Shown here in pieces: positions 38,512 to 47,093 of a stretch of 64,000 nucleotides of DNA. The notes beneath the pieces were generated by a model. The model saw only the letters and a program-made list of their open reading frames with translations. It made no database searches and was not told the DNA's origin. The position numbers were made by a program, and so were the translations under genes. The DNA is taken from positions 4,782,501 to 4,846,500 of the forward strand of contig NZ_CP011509.1 in assembly GCF_001027285.1 (NCBI RefSeq), given 5' to 3'. This DNA is from Archangium gephyra. Its GTDB lineage: Bacteria > Myxococcota > Myxococcia > Myxococcales > Myxococcaceae. Every line of letters begins with the position of its first letter. Within the stretch, counting starts at the first letter, position 1.

Positions 38512-39921
38512 ATGGCGGATGTCCGCGACGAAGCGTTGGCCGAGGAGGGCTCATCGCTGAAGGTCGTGATGATTGCCTCGGTGGCCGCCGTGGGTGGCTT
38601 CCTGTTCGGCTTCGACACGGCCGTGATCAATGGGGCCGTCGGCGCCCTGCAGACCACCTTCCAGGCGAGTGACGCGGCCATCGGGCTCTCGGTGTCCTCG
38701 GCGCTCATTGGCTCGGCCATCGGGGCGTTCCTGGGCGGGCAGCTGGCGGATCGCCTGGGCCGCATCCGCACGATGGTGGTCGCCTCGGTGCTCTTCTCCG
38801 TGAGCGCGGTGGGCTCGGGACTCGCCTTCGGGCTCGTGGATTTCAGCCTGTGGCGCGCGGTGGGCGGCGTCGCGGTGGGAATCGCCAGCGTCATCGCCCC
38901 CGCCTACATCGCGGAGATCGCTCCGGCCCACCTGCGCGGCCGGCTCGGCTCGCTCCAACAGCTGGCCATCGTCTCCGGCATCTTCGCCGCGCTGCTCGTG
39001 GATTATGGCATCGCCGCCGGCGCGGGCGGCTCCGCCGAGAATCCCTTCTGGCTCGGGCTGGCGGCATGGCGATGGATGCTCCTGTCCGAGCTTCCCCCCG
39101 CCATCCTCTATGGCATCGGCGCCCTCATGATTCCCGAGTCCCCCCGCTACCTCGTCGCGAAGCATCGCGATGACAAGGCGCGGGAGGTGCTTCGCTCCAT
39201 CATCGGGCGCCGCGCGGAGGCGAAGGTGGAGGAGATCCGCCAGAGCCTCTCGAGCGAGCACACCGGCCGGTTCTCGGACCTCAAGGGGAGCTTCGGCCTG
39301 CTCCCCATCGTCTGGGTGGGCATCGGACTGTCGGTCTTCCAGCAGTTCGTGGGGATCAACGTCATCTTCTACTACTCGAGCGTCCTGTGGCAGGCGGTCG
39401 GGTTCTCGGAGCGGGACTCGCTGGCCATCACCGTCATCACCAGCGTCACCAACATCCTCACCACGTTCATCGCCATCGCGACGGTGGATCGCTTCGGGCG
39501 CAGGCCGCTGCTCATCGTGGGCTCGGTGGGCATGGCGCTGACGCTCGGGGCGATGGCGTACCTGTTCGGCACGGCCGGGATGGATGCCACGGGCAAGCCC
39601 GTCCTGGAGGGAACGTCGGGGACCATCGCCCTGGTGGCCGCCAACCTCTACGTCTTCTGCTTCGGCCTGTCCTGGGGGCCCGTGGTGTGGGTGCTGCTCG
39701 GGGAGATGTTCAACAACCGCATTCGCGGCCGCGCCCTGGCGCTCGCGGGCTCGGCGCAGTGGGTCGCCAACTTCCTCGTCTCCGCCACGTTCCCCTCCCT
39801 GCGGACCGCGGGCCTGGGACTGGCCTATGGGCTCTACACCGCCGCCGCCATGGCCTCGCTCGTCTTCGTGCTCCTCTTCATCCGCGAGACCAAGGGCAAG
39901 GAACTGGAGGACATGGAGTGA
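38512..39921 (+). CDS. Sugar-porter MFS transporter
   Basis: This 469-residue, 12-helix protein belongs to the sugar porter family (XylE/GalP/GLUT type): GGFLFGFDTAVINGA in helix 1, LADRLGRIR between helices 2 and 3, PESPRYLV before the central loop, QQFVGINVIFYYSS in helix 7, VDRFGRRPLL, and PVVWVLLGEMFNNRIRG near the end. Proton-coupled uptake of a hexose or pentose is expected. The downstream gene overlaps its stop (TGATG). Confidence 0.93.
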   Translation: MADVRDEALAEEGSSLKVVMIASVAAVGGFLFGFDTAVINGAVGALQTTFQASDAAIGLSVSSALIGSAIGAFLGGQLADRLGRIRTMVVASVLFSVSAVGSGLAFGLVDFSLWRAVGGVAVGIASVIAPAYIAEIAPAHLRGRLGSLQQLAIVSGIFAALLVDYGIAAGAGGSAENPFWLGLAAWRWMLLSELPPAILYGIGALMIPESPRYLVAKHRDDKAREVLRSIIGRRAEAKVEEIRQSLSSEHTGRFSDLKGSFGLLPIVWVGIGLSVFQQFVGINVIFYYSSVLWQAVGFSERDSLAITVITSVTNILTTFIAIATVDRFGRRPLLIVGSVGMALTLGAMAYLFGTAGMDATGKPVLEGTSGTIALVAANLYVFCFGLSWGPVVWVLLGEMFNNRIRGRALALAGSAQWVANFLVSATFPSLRTAGLGLAYGLYTAAAMASLVFVLLFIRETKGKELEDME

Positions 39922-40238
39922 TGGAAGGCCAGATGGAATCACCTGAACGCCTGCGCGACTGGGTCGAGGCGGGAAAACAGGTCGGCAAGGACTTCGAGCT
40001 CGAACGCGACGGCGAGTACTGGATTGGCGGCATGGCCCTCCAGAAGGTGCGCGATGCCTATGTGGCGTACTTCTGGGAGGTGCCCGAGCGCCTGTGCGCC
40101 CTGGACGAGTACGTCCGCGAGGAGCGGGCGAGCTTCCCGCGGCTCGAGGAGGCCCTGTCCTTCCTCGCGCGGGGCTCGGGGCTGCACGTGGAGCACATGA
40201 CTCCGCTCGAGGGGCAGAAGCTCTTCAGCCTCGCCTGA
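39921..40238 (+). CDS. Small soluble hypothetical protein coupled to the sugar porter
   Basis: ATG 39921 shares its A with the TGA stop of the transporter, which implies translational coupling. The 105-residue acidic product (MESPERLRDWVEAGKQVGKDF, YWIGGMALQKVRDAYVAYFWE) has no known motif. A start at 39933 is also possible. Confidence 0.65.
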   Translation: MEGQMESPERLRDWVEAGKQVGKDFELERDGEYWIGGMALQKVRDAYVAYFWEVPERLCALDEYVREERASFPRLEEALSFLARGSGLHVEHMTPLEGQKLFSLA

Positions 40239-40250
40239 GGCGCGGCACGC

Positions 40251-41213
40251 TCACGGCTGCTCCAGCGCGGACACGTCCGGGCAGGCCGAGGCACTGCCCA
40301 CCACCGCCGTCTCCCAGCTGCGCTTCAGATAGGTGACGCGGAAGCTGGCGTCCCAGCACTCCACCTGCGTCGCGGTGAAACCCGCGGGCACGTCTCCGCC
40401 CGTCACCGACACGATTCCCACGCCTCCCCGGTCCTTCGTCCACCGGCTGATGATGGCGAGGTCCTCCTTCCGCGTACCGGGAAGGATGTCCGTGTCCTCC
40501 AGCAGGAAGCCCATCTCTCCGAGGCCGCCAGGAAGCTCGCGGTACCCGTAGAGGAGCTCGGACGCGGTCTGGGGCGAGGCCGGGACGAAGCGCATCTGCA
40601 CGGTGATGGGGAGCGCGCGCGTCTGATAGACGATCTCCAACAGGTCCAGGTTCGCGAGCCCTCCGGCGTCGAAGCCATGGGCCTTCGTCTCCTTGACGAG
40701 GATCCTCACCGCGCCCGTGCCCTTGCGCAGCCCACCGTCCGGCTGGAAGGCTCCCTCCAAAGCGGACCACCACGCGTCCTCGCCAGCCCCCTCGCGCCGG
40801 TACTGGAGCACGTAGGTGAAGCGCTCGGGCTCGCGCTTCATCCCGAAGCGCACCTCGTGGCCGGGGTGGTTCGGGTCCGGCCAGGGCCCCCATACACGCA
40901 GCTCCGGTCCACGTGTCGTGGGCGGCAACTCGCGAATCTTCTCCAGCAGGGTGAGCAGCCCATCCATCCCGCCGTTGAATGCGTCCGAGGCCGCGCGCGT
41001 GTCCCGGTAGAGCTCGGACGGCTCTCCCACGGCCAGGGCCGCCGAGCGCTGGCGCAGGCCTCCCTCGCTCACCGTACCGTTGGCGCCGGGCAGCTCGGAG
41101 GCCAGATCCTCCCGGGTGGGCAGGGCGTTGAGGAACTCGAGATCGTCGTTGGAGAAGTTCCCGCCACACGCGGCGGCGAGGCAGCCCAACAGCAGGAGCC
41201 AGCAGTTGCGCAT
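40251..41213 (-). CDS. Lipoprotein paralogous to the one at 44163-45158
   Basis: The 320-residue product has a lipoprotein signal ending AAAC (Cys16). No known domain. It aligns by eye with the other flanking lipoprotein: LPTREDL vs LPTKELV, SELYRDTRAA vs SEFYKLTRAT, PPTTRGP...WGP vs PPTTLTA...WGP, ISRW.....GGDV vs KSRW.....GGDL, and VECWDASFRVTYL vs NECWDPTFASRYL. The two are thus paralogues. It is the last gene of the sigma/anti-sigma/caspase operon, 13 bp after the caspase gene. Confidence 0.8.
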   Translation of the reverse strand: MRNCWLLLLGCLAAACGGNFSNDDLEFLNALPTREDLASELPGANGTVSEGGLRQRSAALAVGEPSELYRDTRAASDAFNGGMDGLLTLLEKIRELPPTTRGPELRVWGPWPDPNHPGHEVRFGMKREPERFTYVLQYRREGAGEDAWWSALEGAFQPDGGLRKGTGAVRILVKETKAHGFDAGGLANLDLLEIVYQTRALPITVQMRFVPASPQTASELLYGYRELPGGLGEMGFLLEDTDILPGTRKEDLAIISRWTKDRGGVGIVSVTGGDVPAGFTATQVECWDASFRVTYLKRSWETAVVGSASACPDVSALEQP

Positions 41214-41226
41214 GACGCGCTCCCTG

Positions 41227-42828
41227 TCAGAGGCGGTACGTCACGAGCGCTCCGAGCTCCCAGTAGCCCAGGGAGCGCTGTGCGTCGACGTTGTAGAGGA
41301 GGTAGTGGACGCGGGCGCGCCCGGTGAGCTCGAAGCGATCCGACATCCGCCAGCGCACGCCTCCCACGAGGCCCGGCGTGAGCACGGCGTAGAACTGGTC
41401 CGGGAGGCTCGCGTCCTCGAAGTCGCGGCCCATGATGAGGTAGGCGAGCCGGGGGCCCACGAAAGGGGAGAGGCGGCCCAGGGGCCACTCGGCCACGAGC
41501 GAGGTGCCCGCGTTCAGCAGCGAGTAGCGGTAGCGCGGCCCCGAGAGGGTGGGAAGCTCCAGGGTGGCCTGCCGCCCGCCGAGCGACAGATCGACGTCCC
41601 AGCGCCAGTTCTCGCGGAAGTAGTGGTGCAGCCCCACCTCCAGGCCGAGCAGCGGCGTGGAGAGGAAGAGGTTCTCGCGCGTGGGCGTATCGAAGAAGGA
41701 GTGGTAGCCGCCGGTGAGTCCCAGCGTCCAGTACGTGCGCAGCCCGCGCTCGCGAGGTGCCACGCCCTTCACCGGGTCATCCGAGAAGGGCGCATCGTGC
41801 AGCCGGGACTCGTCGAGCACCGTGGTGCGCCCGCGCTGGACCTCGGCCTCGCCCACGCGCAGCCGGTCCGCCAGCCGCCGCTTCACCGTGTACCGGCCCG
41901 GGGCCAGGGCCAGCCGCCGCTCGGCGTCCATGGCCTTGTCCAGCTCCGCCACCACCAGTCCGGACGGGTTCACGAAGTAATAGGCCCCCGCGGGCGCGGT
42001 GCGGGGCACCAGCAGCCCCTCGTCGCGTCCCCGCAGGTCCGTCAGCACCAGGTCTCCATTGCCGGCGAGGTCGTAGCTGAAGGTGGGGTGCTGGGCTCCG
42101 GCGCTGCTGTCCGCGGTGTCCGCCACGGTGCGGGCGTAGGCATGAGAGTACGCCTCGAAGAGCGTCACCTGCCCGTCGCCCGAGCGGTCCGCGTCTCCCA
42201 TCAGCCCGCTGCCCAGGTGGTGGGAGAAGTAGCTGCCCCCCAACAGGTCCGACTCCTGCGAGTCCTCGTCCGCCGAGCTGGAGGTGAGGATGACGAGCCC
42301 CCGCGCCTCGCGCGTGGCGTTCGTGTCGATGGCGAAGGCTGGTGCGCGCCGGGCCCCCTTCGTCCGCGTGAGCGCTCCGGAGCGGCACGAGTCCAGGATG
42401 GCGATGCGGATGTCCGCGGGGGCCGCCAGCAACCGGCGCTTGAGCGATTCCAGGTCCAGCGCGCTGTCTCCCAGCCGCAGCGCGCCGTCCTTCGCATGGC
42501 CCGAGTAGTAGACGATGAGCGCGGTGCGCTCGCCCCGGGCCCGCGCCGCCCGGGCGCTCGACTCCAGCTCGGCCAGGGCGCGGAGGAAGTCTCCGGCATC
42601 CTCGTCCAGCAGCAGCCGCGCGTCGCTGAACTCCACTCCGCCCAGCCGCGTCAGCAGCCCGTGCATCTTGCGTGCGTCGTCCCGGGCGAAGCGCAGCGGC
42701 CGGGTGTCCGCGCCACCGTCGTCATTGCCCGCCACCAGCGCGAAGCGGCGCAGTGGCTGCGCCTGCACGGCCGCCGCCAGCACCAGCGCCAGGAGGAGCA
42801 CCAGGCCCTGCCCGGACAGGCGCCTCAT
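41227..42828 (-). CDS. Exported caspase-fold (C14-like) protease with C-terminal beta-barrel
   Basis: The 533-residue protein has a signal peptide (LVLLLALVLAAAVQA) then a caspase-like domain with His111 in YYSGHAKDG and Cys148 in LDSCRSGA, the intact catalytic dyad. An EF-hand-like loop (DADRSGDGQVTLFE) follows, as calcium-using metacaspases have. A short beta domain that resembles PEGA/stalk sequence comes next. The last 190 residues are about eight alternating hydrophobic strands (YWTLGLTGGYHSFF, PLLGLEVGLHHYF, GLVGGVRWRM, GYWELGALVTYRL), i.e. a probable outer-membrane barrel. Caspase-like proteases cleave after Arg, Lys or Asp. With the N-terminal domain expected in the periplasm, envelope proteins are likely substrates. 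Its start overlaps the anti-sigma stop by 4 bp. Confidence 0.85.
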   Translation of the reverse strand: MRRLSGQGLVLLLALVLAAAVQAQPLRRFALVAGNDDGGADTRPLRFARDDARKMHGLLTRLGGVEFSDARLLLDEDAGDFLRALAELESSARAARARGERTALIVYYSGHAKDGALRLGDSALDLESLKRRLLAAPADIRIAILDSCRSGALTRTKGARRAPAFAIDTNATREARGLVILTSSSADEDSQESDLLGGSYFSHHLGSGLMGDADRSGDGQVTLFEAYSHAYARTVADTADSSAGAQHPTFSYDLAGNGDLVLTDLRGRDEGLLVPRTAPAGAYYFVNPSGLVVAELDKAMDAERRLALAPGRYTVKRRLADRLRVGEAEVQRGRTTVLDESRLHDAPFSDDPVKGVAPRERGLRTYWTLGLTGGYHSFFDTPTRENLFLSTPLLGLEVGLHHYFRENWRWDVDLSLGGRQATLELPTLSGPRYRYSLLNAGTSLVAEWPLGRLSPFVGPRLAYLIMGRDFEDASLPDQFYAVLTPGLVGGVRWRMSDRFELTGRARVHYLLYNVDAQRSLGYWELGALVTYRL

Positions 42829-43574
42829 GGCTTGCGCAGCAGCCAGTGGGTCTCCTCGCCGCCGGAGCCCAGCGTGGTCATCGCCTCCACCTTGCCCCCG
42901 GCCGCCTCCCAGGCCCGCCGGGCCGACGCCCGCACCGCCTCCACGCTCAAGGGGTGCTCGGAGAGCACCGTCACCACGCGTTCGTAGCCCGAGCCGGTGA
43001 ACACCACGCTGTCGGGCAGCCAGTGCCGGCCCTGGCCCGCCTCCACGGGGAGGCTCATCCCGTCCTGGGCGTAGAGCTCCGACACCTCGCCAGCCGCGTC
43101 CACCGACACCGCGAGCACGTACCGGTAGGGTCCGGCCACGTACGCCAGCCGCACCTTCTCACCCGGCTCCAGCTCCTCGGTGTCCCCCGGCAGGACGCCG
43201 CGCTGAGGTCCGCCTCCGCCGACCCTCAGCTCCGCCGAGGCCCCGCCCTTGAGCCGGTTGACGGGCGGTTGGGAGAGCATCGGCCGCACCAGCACCACCA
43301 GTAGCACCGAGGCCGCCATCGCCACCAGCACCCCATTGCGCAGGGACTTCGAGGGCCGCGCCTTCGGCTTGTTCAAGGCGCGCTCCACACCAGCCTCGAA
43401 ACGCTCGAAGGGAATCTCCGCCTCGAAGCGGGCCTGGTTCGCCTCGAGCCCCTTCACGAGCTCCTGGCACTGCGCGCACCCGGACGCGTGGGTCCGGGCG
43501 AGCTCGGCCTCCTTGCCGGGAAGCTCTCCGGCGTGCAGCCTCCGCAACGTCCACTCCGACAGGTGCGCGCTCAT
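42825..43574 (-). CDS. Membrane zinc-binding anti-sigma factor
   Basis: The N-terminus has the ZAS pattern H29-x3-C33-x2-C36 (HASGCAQC). One transmembrane helix follows (GVLVAMAASVLLVVLVRPML, 81-100), leaving a periplasmic domain of about 150 residues (LEPGEKVRLAYVAGPYRYVLAVS, DSVVFTGSGYERVVTV), like DUF4384-type sensor modules. Such proteins hold an ECF sigma factor until a periplasmic signal leads to release or proteolysis. ATGA overlaps tie it to the sigma gene before it and the caspase gene after it. Confidence 0.88.
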   Translation of the reverse strand: MSAHLSEWTLRRLHAGELPGKEAELARTHASGCAQCQELVKGLEANQARFEAEIPFERFEAGVERALNKPKARPSKSLRNGVLVAMAASVLLVVLVRPMLSQPPVNRLKGGASAELRVGGGGPQRGVLPGDTEELEPGEKVRLAYVAGPYRYVLAVSVDAAGEVSELYAQDGMSLPVEAGQGRHWLPDSVVFTGSGYERVVTVLSEHPLSVEAVRASARRAWEAAGGKVEAMTTLGSGGEETHWLLRKP

Positions 43575-44110
43575 GGGATCTTCAGCTCCTCGTTCGACAG
43601 CGCGGCGAACTGCTCCAGCCGCTTGCGCACCGTGGGCACCGAGCGCCCCAACATCGCGGCCACCTCTTCCAGCGTCATCCCGTCCACCCAGTAGTGCACC
43701 ACCGCCGACTGCGTCTCCACGTCCACCCGCGACAGCAGCGCGCGCACCAGCTCCCGCGTCTCCAGCTTCCGCGCCCCGTCATCTCCCTCGGGGCGGGCCA
43801 GCTCGTCCCGCTCGAACCAGCGCCGCCACGGCGCCTTTTCCGCCCGCAGCTGGTTGAGGCAGTGGTGGGTGGCGATCTTCATCAACCACGCCAGGGGCGA
43901 GGACTCGTTGCGCAGCCCCTCCGAGTGGGTGAGGGCGCGGGCGAACACCTCCTGCATCGCATCCTCCGCCTTGCTGGCGTCCTTCAACAGGTAGCGGCAG
44001 CGCCCATACACGCTGCCGCCATATGCCGTGTACAGCTCGCGCAGGACCGTACGCCTGTCCTTCTGACCGCCGTCGATACCCTTCAGGACCGGTGGACTCG
44101 CTCCTGCCAC
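43571..44110 (-). CDS. ECF-type sigma factor
   Basis: The 179-residue protein has sigma region 2 (DAMQEVFARALTH, SPLAWLMKIATHHCLNQLR) and region 4 (VVHYWVDGMTLEEVAAMLGRSVPTVRKRL). It has no region 1.1 or 3, as in ECF factors. GAGG lies 7 bp upstream of the GTG start. Being first in the coupled set, it presumably drives its own operon; no matching promoter is obvious because the gap to the upstream lipoprotein is only 52 bp. Confidence 0.93.
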   Translation of the reverse strand: MAGASPPVLKGIDGGQKDRRTVLRELYTAYGGSVYGRCRYLLKDASKAEDAMQEVFARALTHSEGLRNESSPLAWLMKIATHHCLNQLRAEKAPWRRWFERDELARPEGDDGARKLETRELVRALLSRVDVETQSAVVHYWVDGMTLEEVAAMLGRSVPTVRKRLEQFAALSNEELKIP

Positions 44111-44162
44111 GAACTGCCTCGTCTCGCTGCGGGGTGGAAGGCCGCGAGCTTACAACGAGGAC

Positions 44163-45158
44163 TCACAACGAGGAGTAGCTGGCCGTGGCGAAGACGCAGT
44201 CCGTGGCCTCGAGGCCGTACTGCACCTGGGGGACGGCGTAGCTGGCGCGCAGGTAGCGGCTGGCGAAGGTGGGGTCCCAGCACTCGTTGGCGGTGGCCGT
44301 CTCCGTGCCCAGGTCCCCGCCCGACAGCTCCACATCCGAGCGGCCAGCGCCCGTCTCCAGCCAGCGGCTCTTGATGGTGAGGGTCTCCTTCGCGGCCGAG
44401 CCCTCCGCCTTGTACCAGTCCTGGACGAGCTTGAAGTCGAACTGGCCGCCCTGGGTGGGGGTGGCGGCGTAGCGGTAATCCGCGTCCACGCGCTTGCTGG
44501 CGTCGTTCTCGTCGCGCACCTGGCGGAAGGCCGCATCCACCGTGGCGGCGCTCTTGTCGTCCTGGCGCGTGTACTTCACGGTGAAGCGGCCCACGTTCGC
44601 GTCATGCTCGGGAAGCGTCGCCGCCTTGTCCCAGTCGAGCGTGAACTCACCCTGGCCGAAGCCCCTCACGGGCTCGCCAGCCTCGTCCACCGCGGCGGTG
44701 TGCGTGCCGGTGATGACGTCCACGAAGGCCGAGTCCTGCGCCTCCTTCGCCTTGGCCGACACCGTGTAGCTGTAGGTGTCCTCGCCCGTCTTCTTCACGG
44801 TGAGCTTCCAGGTGTTGCGGGCGAGCGCCTCGGTGTGCGGACCCCACACGGCGGTGTCCGCGGTGAGCGTGGTGGGCGGGTACTGCGTCACCTTGTCCAC
44901 CAGTCCCAGCACCCACAGCGTGCCGCCGTTGACCAGCACGGTCGTGGCCCGCGTCAGCTTGTAGAACTCGCTCAGGTCGCCCTTGCCCTGGCCGTGCACG
45001 GCCTCCTCGGACGTGAGTCCCTGGCCGCTCTTCTCCGGCGTCTTCACCGCCACCAGCTCCTTGGTGGGCAGCACGGAGCGGAACTCCGTCTCCCGGTCCA
45101 TCCGTCCACAGCCAGCGAGCATCAGGGCGGAGATCAGCAGGCTCTTGCGCAGCGTCAT
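44163..45158 (-). CDS. Lipoprotein paralogous to the one at 40251-41213
   Basis: ATG 45158 has GAGG 8 bp upstream and opens a lipoprotein signal (LMLAGC, Cys17) on a 331-residue protein. No known domain. It shares the LPT.E..., SEFYKLTR, PPTT...WGP, SRW and ECWD..F...YL anchors with its paralogue at the other end of the cluster. It ends 52 bp before the sigma gene, so it is probably the first gene of the cluster. Confidence 0.8.
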   Translation of the reverse strand: MTLRKSLLISALMLAGCGRMDRETEFRSVLPTKELVAVKTPEKSGQGLTSEEAVHGQGKGDLSEFYKLTRATTVLVNGGTLWVLGLVDKVTQYPPTTLTADTAVWGPHTEALARNTWKLTVKKTGEDTYSYTVSAKAKEAQDSAFVDVITGTHTAAVDEAGEPVRGFGQGEFTLDWDKAATLPEHDANVGRFTVKYTRQDDKSAATVDAAFRQVRDENDASKRVDADYRYAATPTQGGQFDFKLVQDWYKAEGSAAKETLTIKSRWLETGAGRSDVELSGGDLGTETATANECWDPTFASRYLRASYAVPQVQYGLEATDCVFATASYSSL

Positions 45159-45367
45159 GTTCTGTCCTCTCGGTTGTCCGCCCGGCCTTCCGGTCCGGTG
45201 CGGGTCATCTGCCCGTAGGGACACAGCAGGGTCCAAAAACAGAAAAGGCGATTTTCGGCGGACAGAAACCTCAGGGATTCCAAGGCCTTGGAGGCCCCCT
45301 GGTTGCCCTCCAGGCATACCGGACGGGGGCTCCGACGAGAAAAAGGACCCGTCCCTAGGTTTGGCCC

Positions 45368-46225
45368 ATGGAAAAGCGACACCCCAACCACCCCGGGGAG
45401 ATGGGAATCGACGCCTCGCTCGCCGAGCGGAACCGGACATCGGACGAGATCAACGCCCGTGGCCGGGCCATCGAGGTGTTGCTGGACGCCGGTGTGCCGT
45501 TCCTGGTCGGCGGCGCCTACGCCTACTCCACCTATACGGGCATCTACCGTGACACCAAGGACCTGGACCTCTTCCCCCGAAAACGGGACGCGGAACGGGC
45601 GCTGGTGGAGCTGGAGAAGGACGGCTGGCGCACCGAGCGCGCGGACGAGGTGTGGATCTACAAGGCCTACAAGGGCGAGTACTTCGTGGACTTCATCTTC
45701 TCCTCGGGCAACGGCGTGGCCACGGTGGACGACGAGTGGTTCGTCCACGCGCGGACGGCGTCCGTGTTCGGCCAGCAATGTCTCATCGCGCCGGCCGAGG
45801 AGACCATCTGGTCCAAGGCCTTCGTGAACGAGCGCGAGCGCTACGATGGCGCGGACATCAACCACCTCATCCTCAAGATGGGGAGGAGCATGGACTGGGA
45901 GCGGCTGCTGCGGCGCTTCGACCGGTACTGGGAGGTGCTGCTCAGCCACCTGATGATGTTCCGCTTCGCCTACCCGTGCGAGCGCGACCTGGTGCCCACG
46001 TGGCTGATGACGGAGCTGATGTCGCGCACGCTGGACACGCTCAAGGAAGGCAACTGGGACGAGCGGCTGTGCCGCGGGAACCTCATCTCGCGGGTGAACT
46101 ACGCGGTGGACATCCATCACTGGGGCTACGGCGATGGCCGGTCCTGGGATGAACGAGATCGAGAGAAGGGGGAGGCACGTGGCGCGGGACGCGAACTCGA
46201 AAATACGCTTGGCGGCGGTCGGTGA
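45368..46225 (+). CDS. Nucleotidyltransferase-fold protein
   Basis: The 285-residue product has FLVGGAYAYSTYTG followed by TKDLDLFPRK: GG (48-49) and DxD (65-67), the nucleotidyltransferase core also seen in AbiEii-type enzymes. The remainder (CLIAPAEETIWSKAFVNERERYD, HLILKMGRSMDWERLL) matches the helical partner region of that family. The product could transfer a nucleotide to a protein, a sugar or an RNA. The next gene, a metallophosphoesterase, overlaps its 3' end, so the two are likely coupled, one adding and one removing a phosphate group. Confidence 0.75.
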   Translation: MEKRHPNHPGEMGIDASLAERNRTSDEINARGRAIEVLLDAGVPFLVGGAYAYSTYTGIYRDTKDLDLFPRKRDAERALVELEKDGWRTERADEVWIYKAYKGEYFVDFIFSSGNGVATVDDEWFVHARTASVFGQQCLIAPAEETIWSKAFVNERERYDGADINHLILKMGRSMDWERLLRRFDRYWEVLLSHLMMFRFAYPCERDLVPTWLMTELMSRTLDTLKEGNWDERLCRGNLISRVNYAVDIHHWGYGDGRSWDERDREKGEARGAGRELENTLGGGR

Positions 46226-46913
46226 CCTGCACTGCCGCGAGGATCAACACGGCCGCTTCCGTCAGCTCGTCAAGCAGATCAACGCGGAAGCGGACATGCT
46301 GCTCCTGTGTGGGGACCTGACGGACCGCGGCATGGTGGAGGAGGGCAAGGTGCTCGCCGAGGAGCTGTCGGCCCTGCGGGTGCCGGTGGCGGCGGTGCTC
46401 GGCAACCATGACTACGAGCACAACCAGGCCAAGGAGATCTGCGGCGAGCTGGCGAGGGTGGGCGTCCACATCCTCGATGGGGACCACTTCATCTTCGAGA
46501 AGGTGCTGGGTGTGGCGGGGGTGAAGGGCTTCGGCGGAGGCTTTGGCAACGCCACGCTGCAGGCCTTTGGCGAGGGGCAGACGAAGTCCTTCGTGCAGGA
46601 GGCGGTGCACGAGTCGTTGAAGCTGGAAGCGGCGCTCAGCCACCTGGATACGCCCAAGAAGGTGGTCATCATGCACTACGCCCCGGTGCCCGAGACGCTG
46701 GAGGGGGAGAACATCGAGATCCGCCCCTTCCTCGGGACGAGCCGCCTGGCGATGCCGGTGGACCACTACGGCGCGGAGGCCGTCTTCCACGGACACGCGC
46801 ACCATGGCGCGCCCGCCGGAAAGACGAAGAGCGGCATTCCCGTCTACAACGTGGCGATGCCGCTCATGACGAAGATGCACCCCGACCAGCGCTTCATGCT
46901 GCTCGAGGTGTGA
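46179..46913 (+). CDS. Metallophosphoesterase
   Basis: The calcineurin-like fold motifs are all present: GDLH, GDLTDRG, GNHD, MHYAP and GHAHHG, which bind two metals. The substrate could be a nucleotide, a phosphoprotein or a phosphodiester. I chose GTG 46179 because AAGGGGGAGG lies just upstream; ATG 46149 and 46134 are alternatives, and all overlap the end of the nucleotidyltransferase gene by 47-92 bases. Confidence 0.85.
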   Translation: MARDANSKIRLAAVGDLHCREDQHGRFRQLVKQINAEADMLLLCGDLTDRGMVEEGKVLAEELSALRVPVAAVLGNHDYEHNQAKEICGELARVGVHILDGDHFIFEKVLGVAGVKGFGGGFGNATLQAFGEGQTKSFVQEAVHESLKLEAALSHLDTPKKVVIMHYAPVPETLEGENIEIRPFLGTSRLAMPVDHYGAEAVFHGHAHHGAPAGKTKSGIPVYNVAMPLMTKMHPDQRFMLLEV

Positions 46914-47033
46914 GGCGGAGACCCAGGGGTGCTGGCCGCGGCCGGCGCCCCTTCACCGAGGTCCGTCCACACCTGTTCCGGCACTGCCTGGGTGTTGCGT
47001 CCGGCACGCCGCGTTGACGCTTCGTCCGCCCCG

Positions 47034-47088
47034 GGAATACCCTCGTAGGGCAAAGAGCCCTCGCATTCCTTCAGAACAGGGGTATTCC
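47034..47088 (+). promoter_or_regulatory. Inverted-repeat leader before the HExxxH gene
   Basis: GGAATACCC (47034-47042) and GGGTATTCC (47080-47088) form a perfect 9-bp stem enclosing a smaller AGGGC/GCCCT hairpin. The 3' arm ends 5 bp before the start codon, so pairing would hide the ribosome-binding site. A TTGACG hexamer lies 21 bp upstream of the 5' arm. Operator or translational switch are both possible. Confidence 0.45.
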
Positions 47089-47093
47089 TCGTC

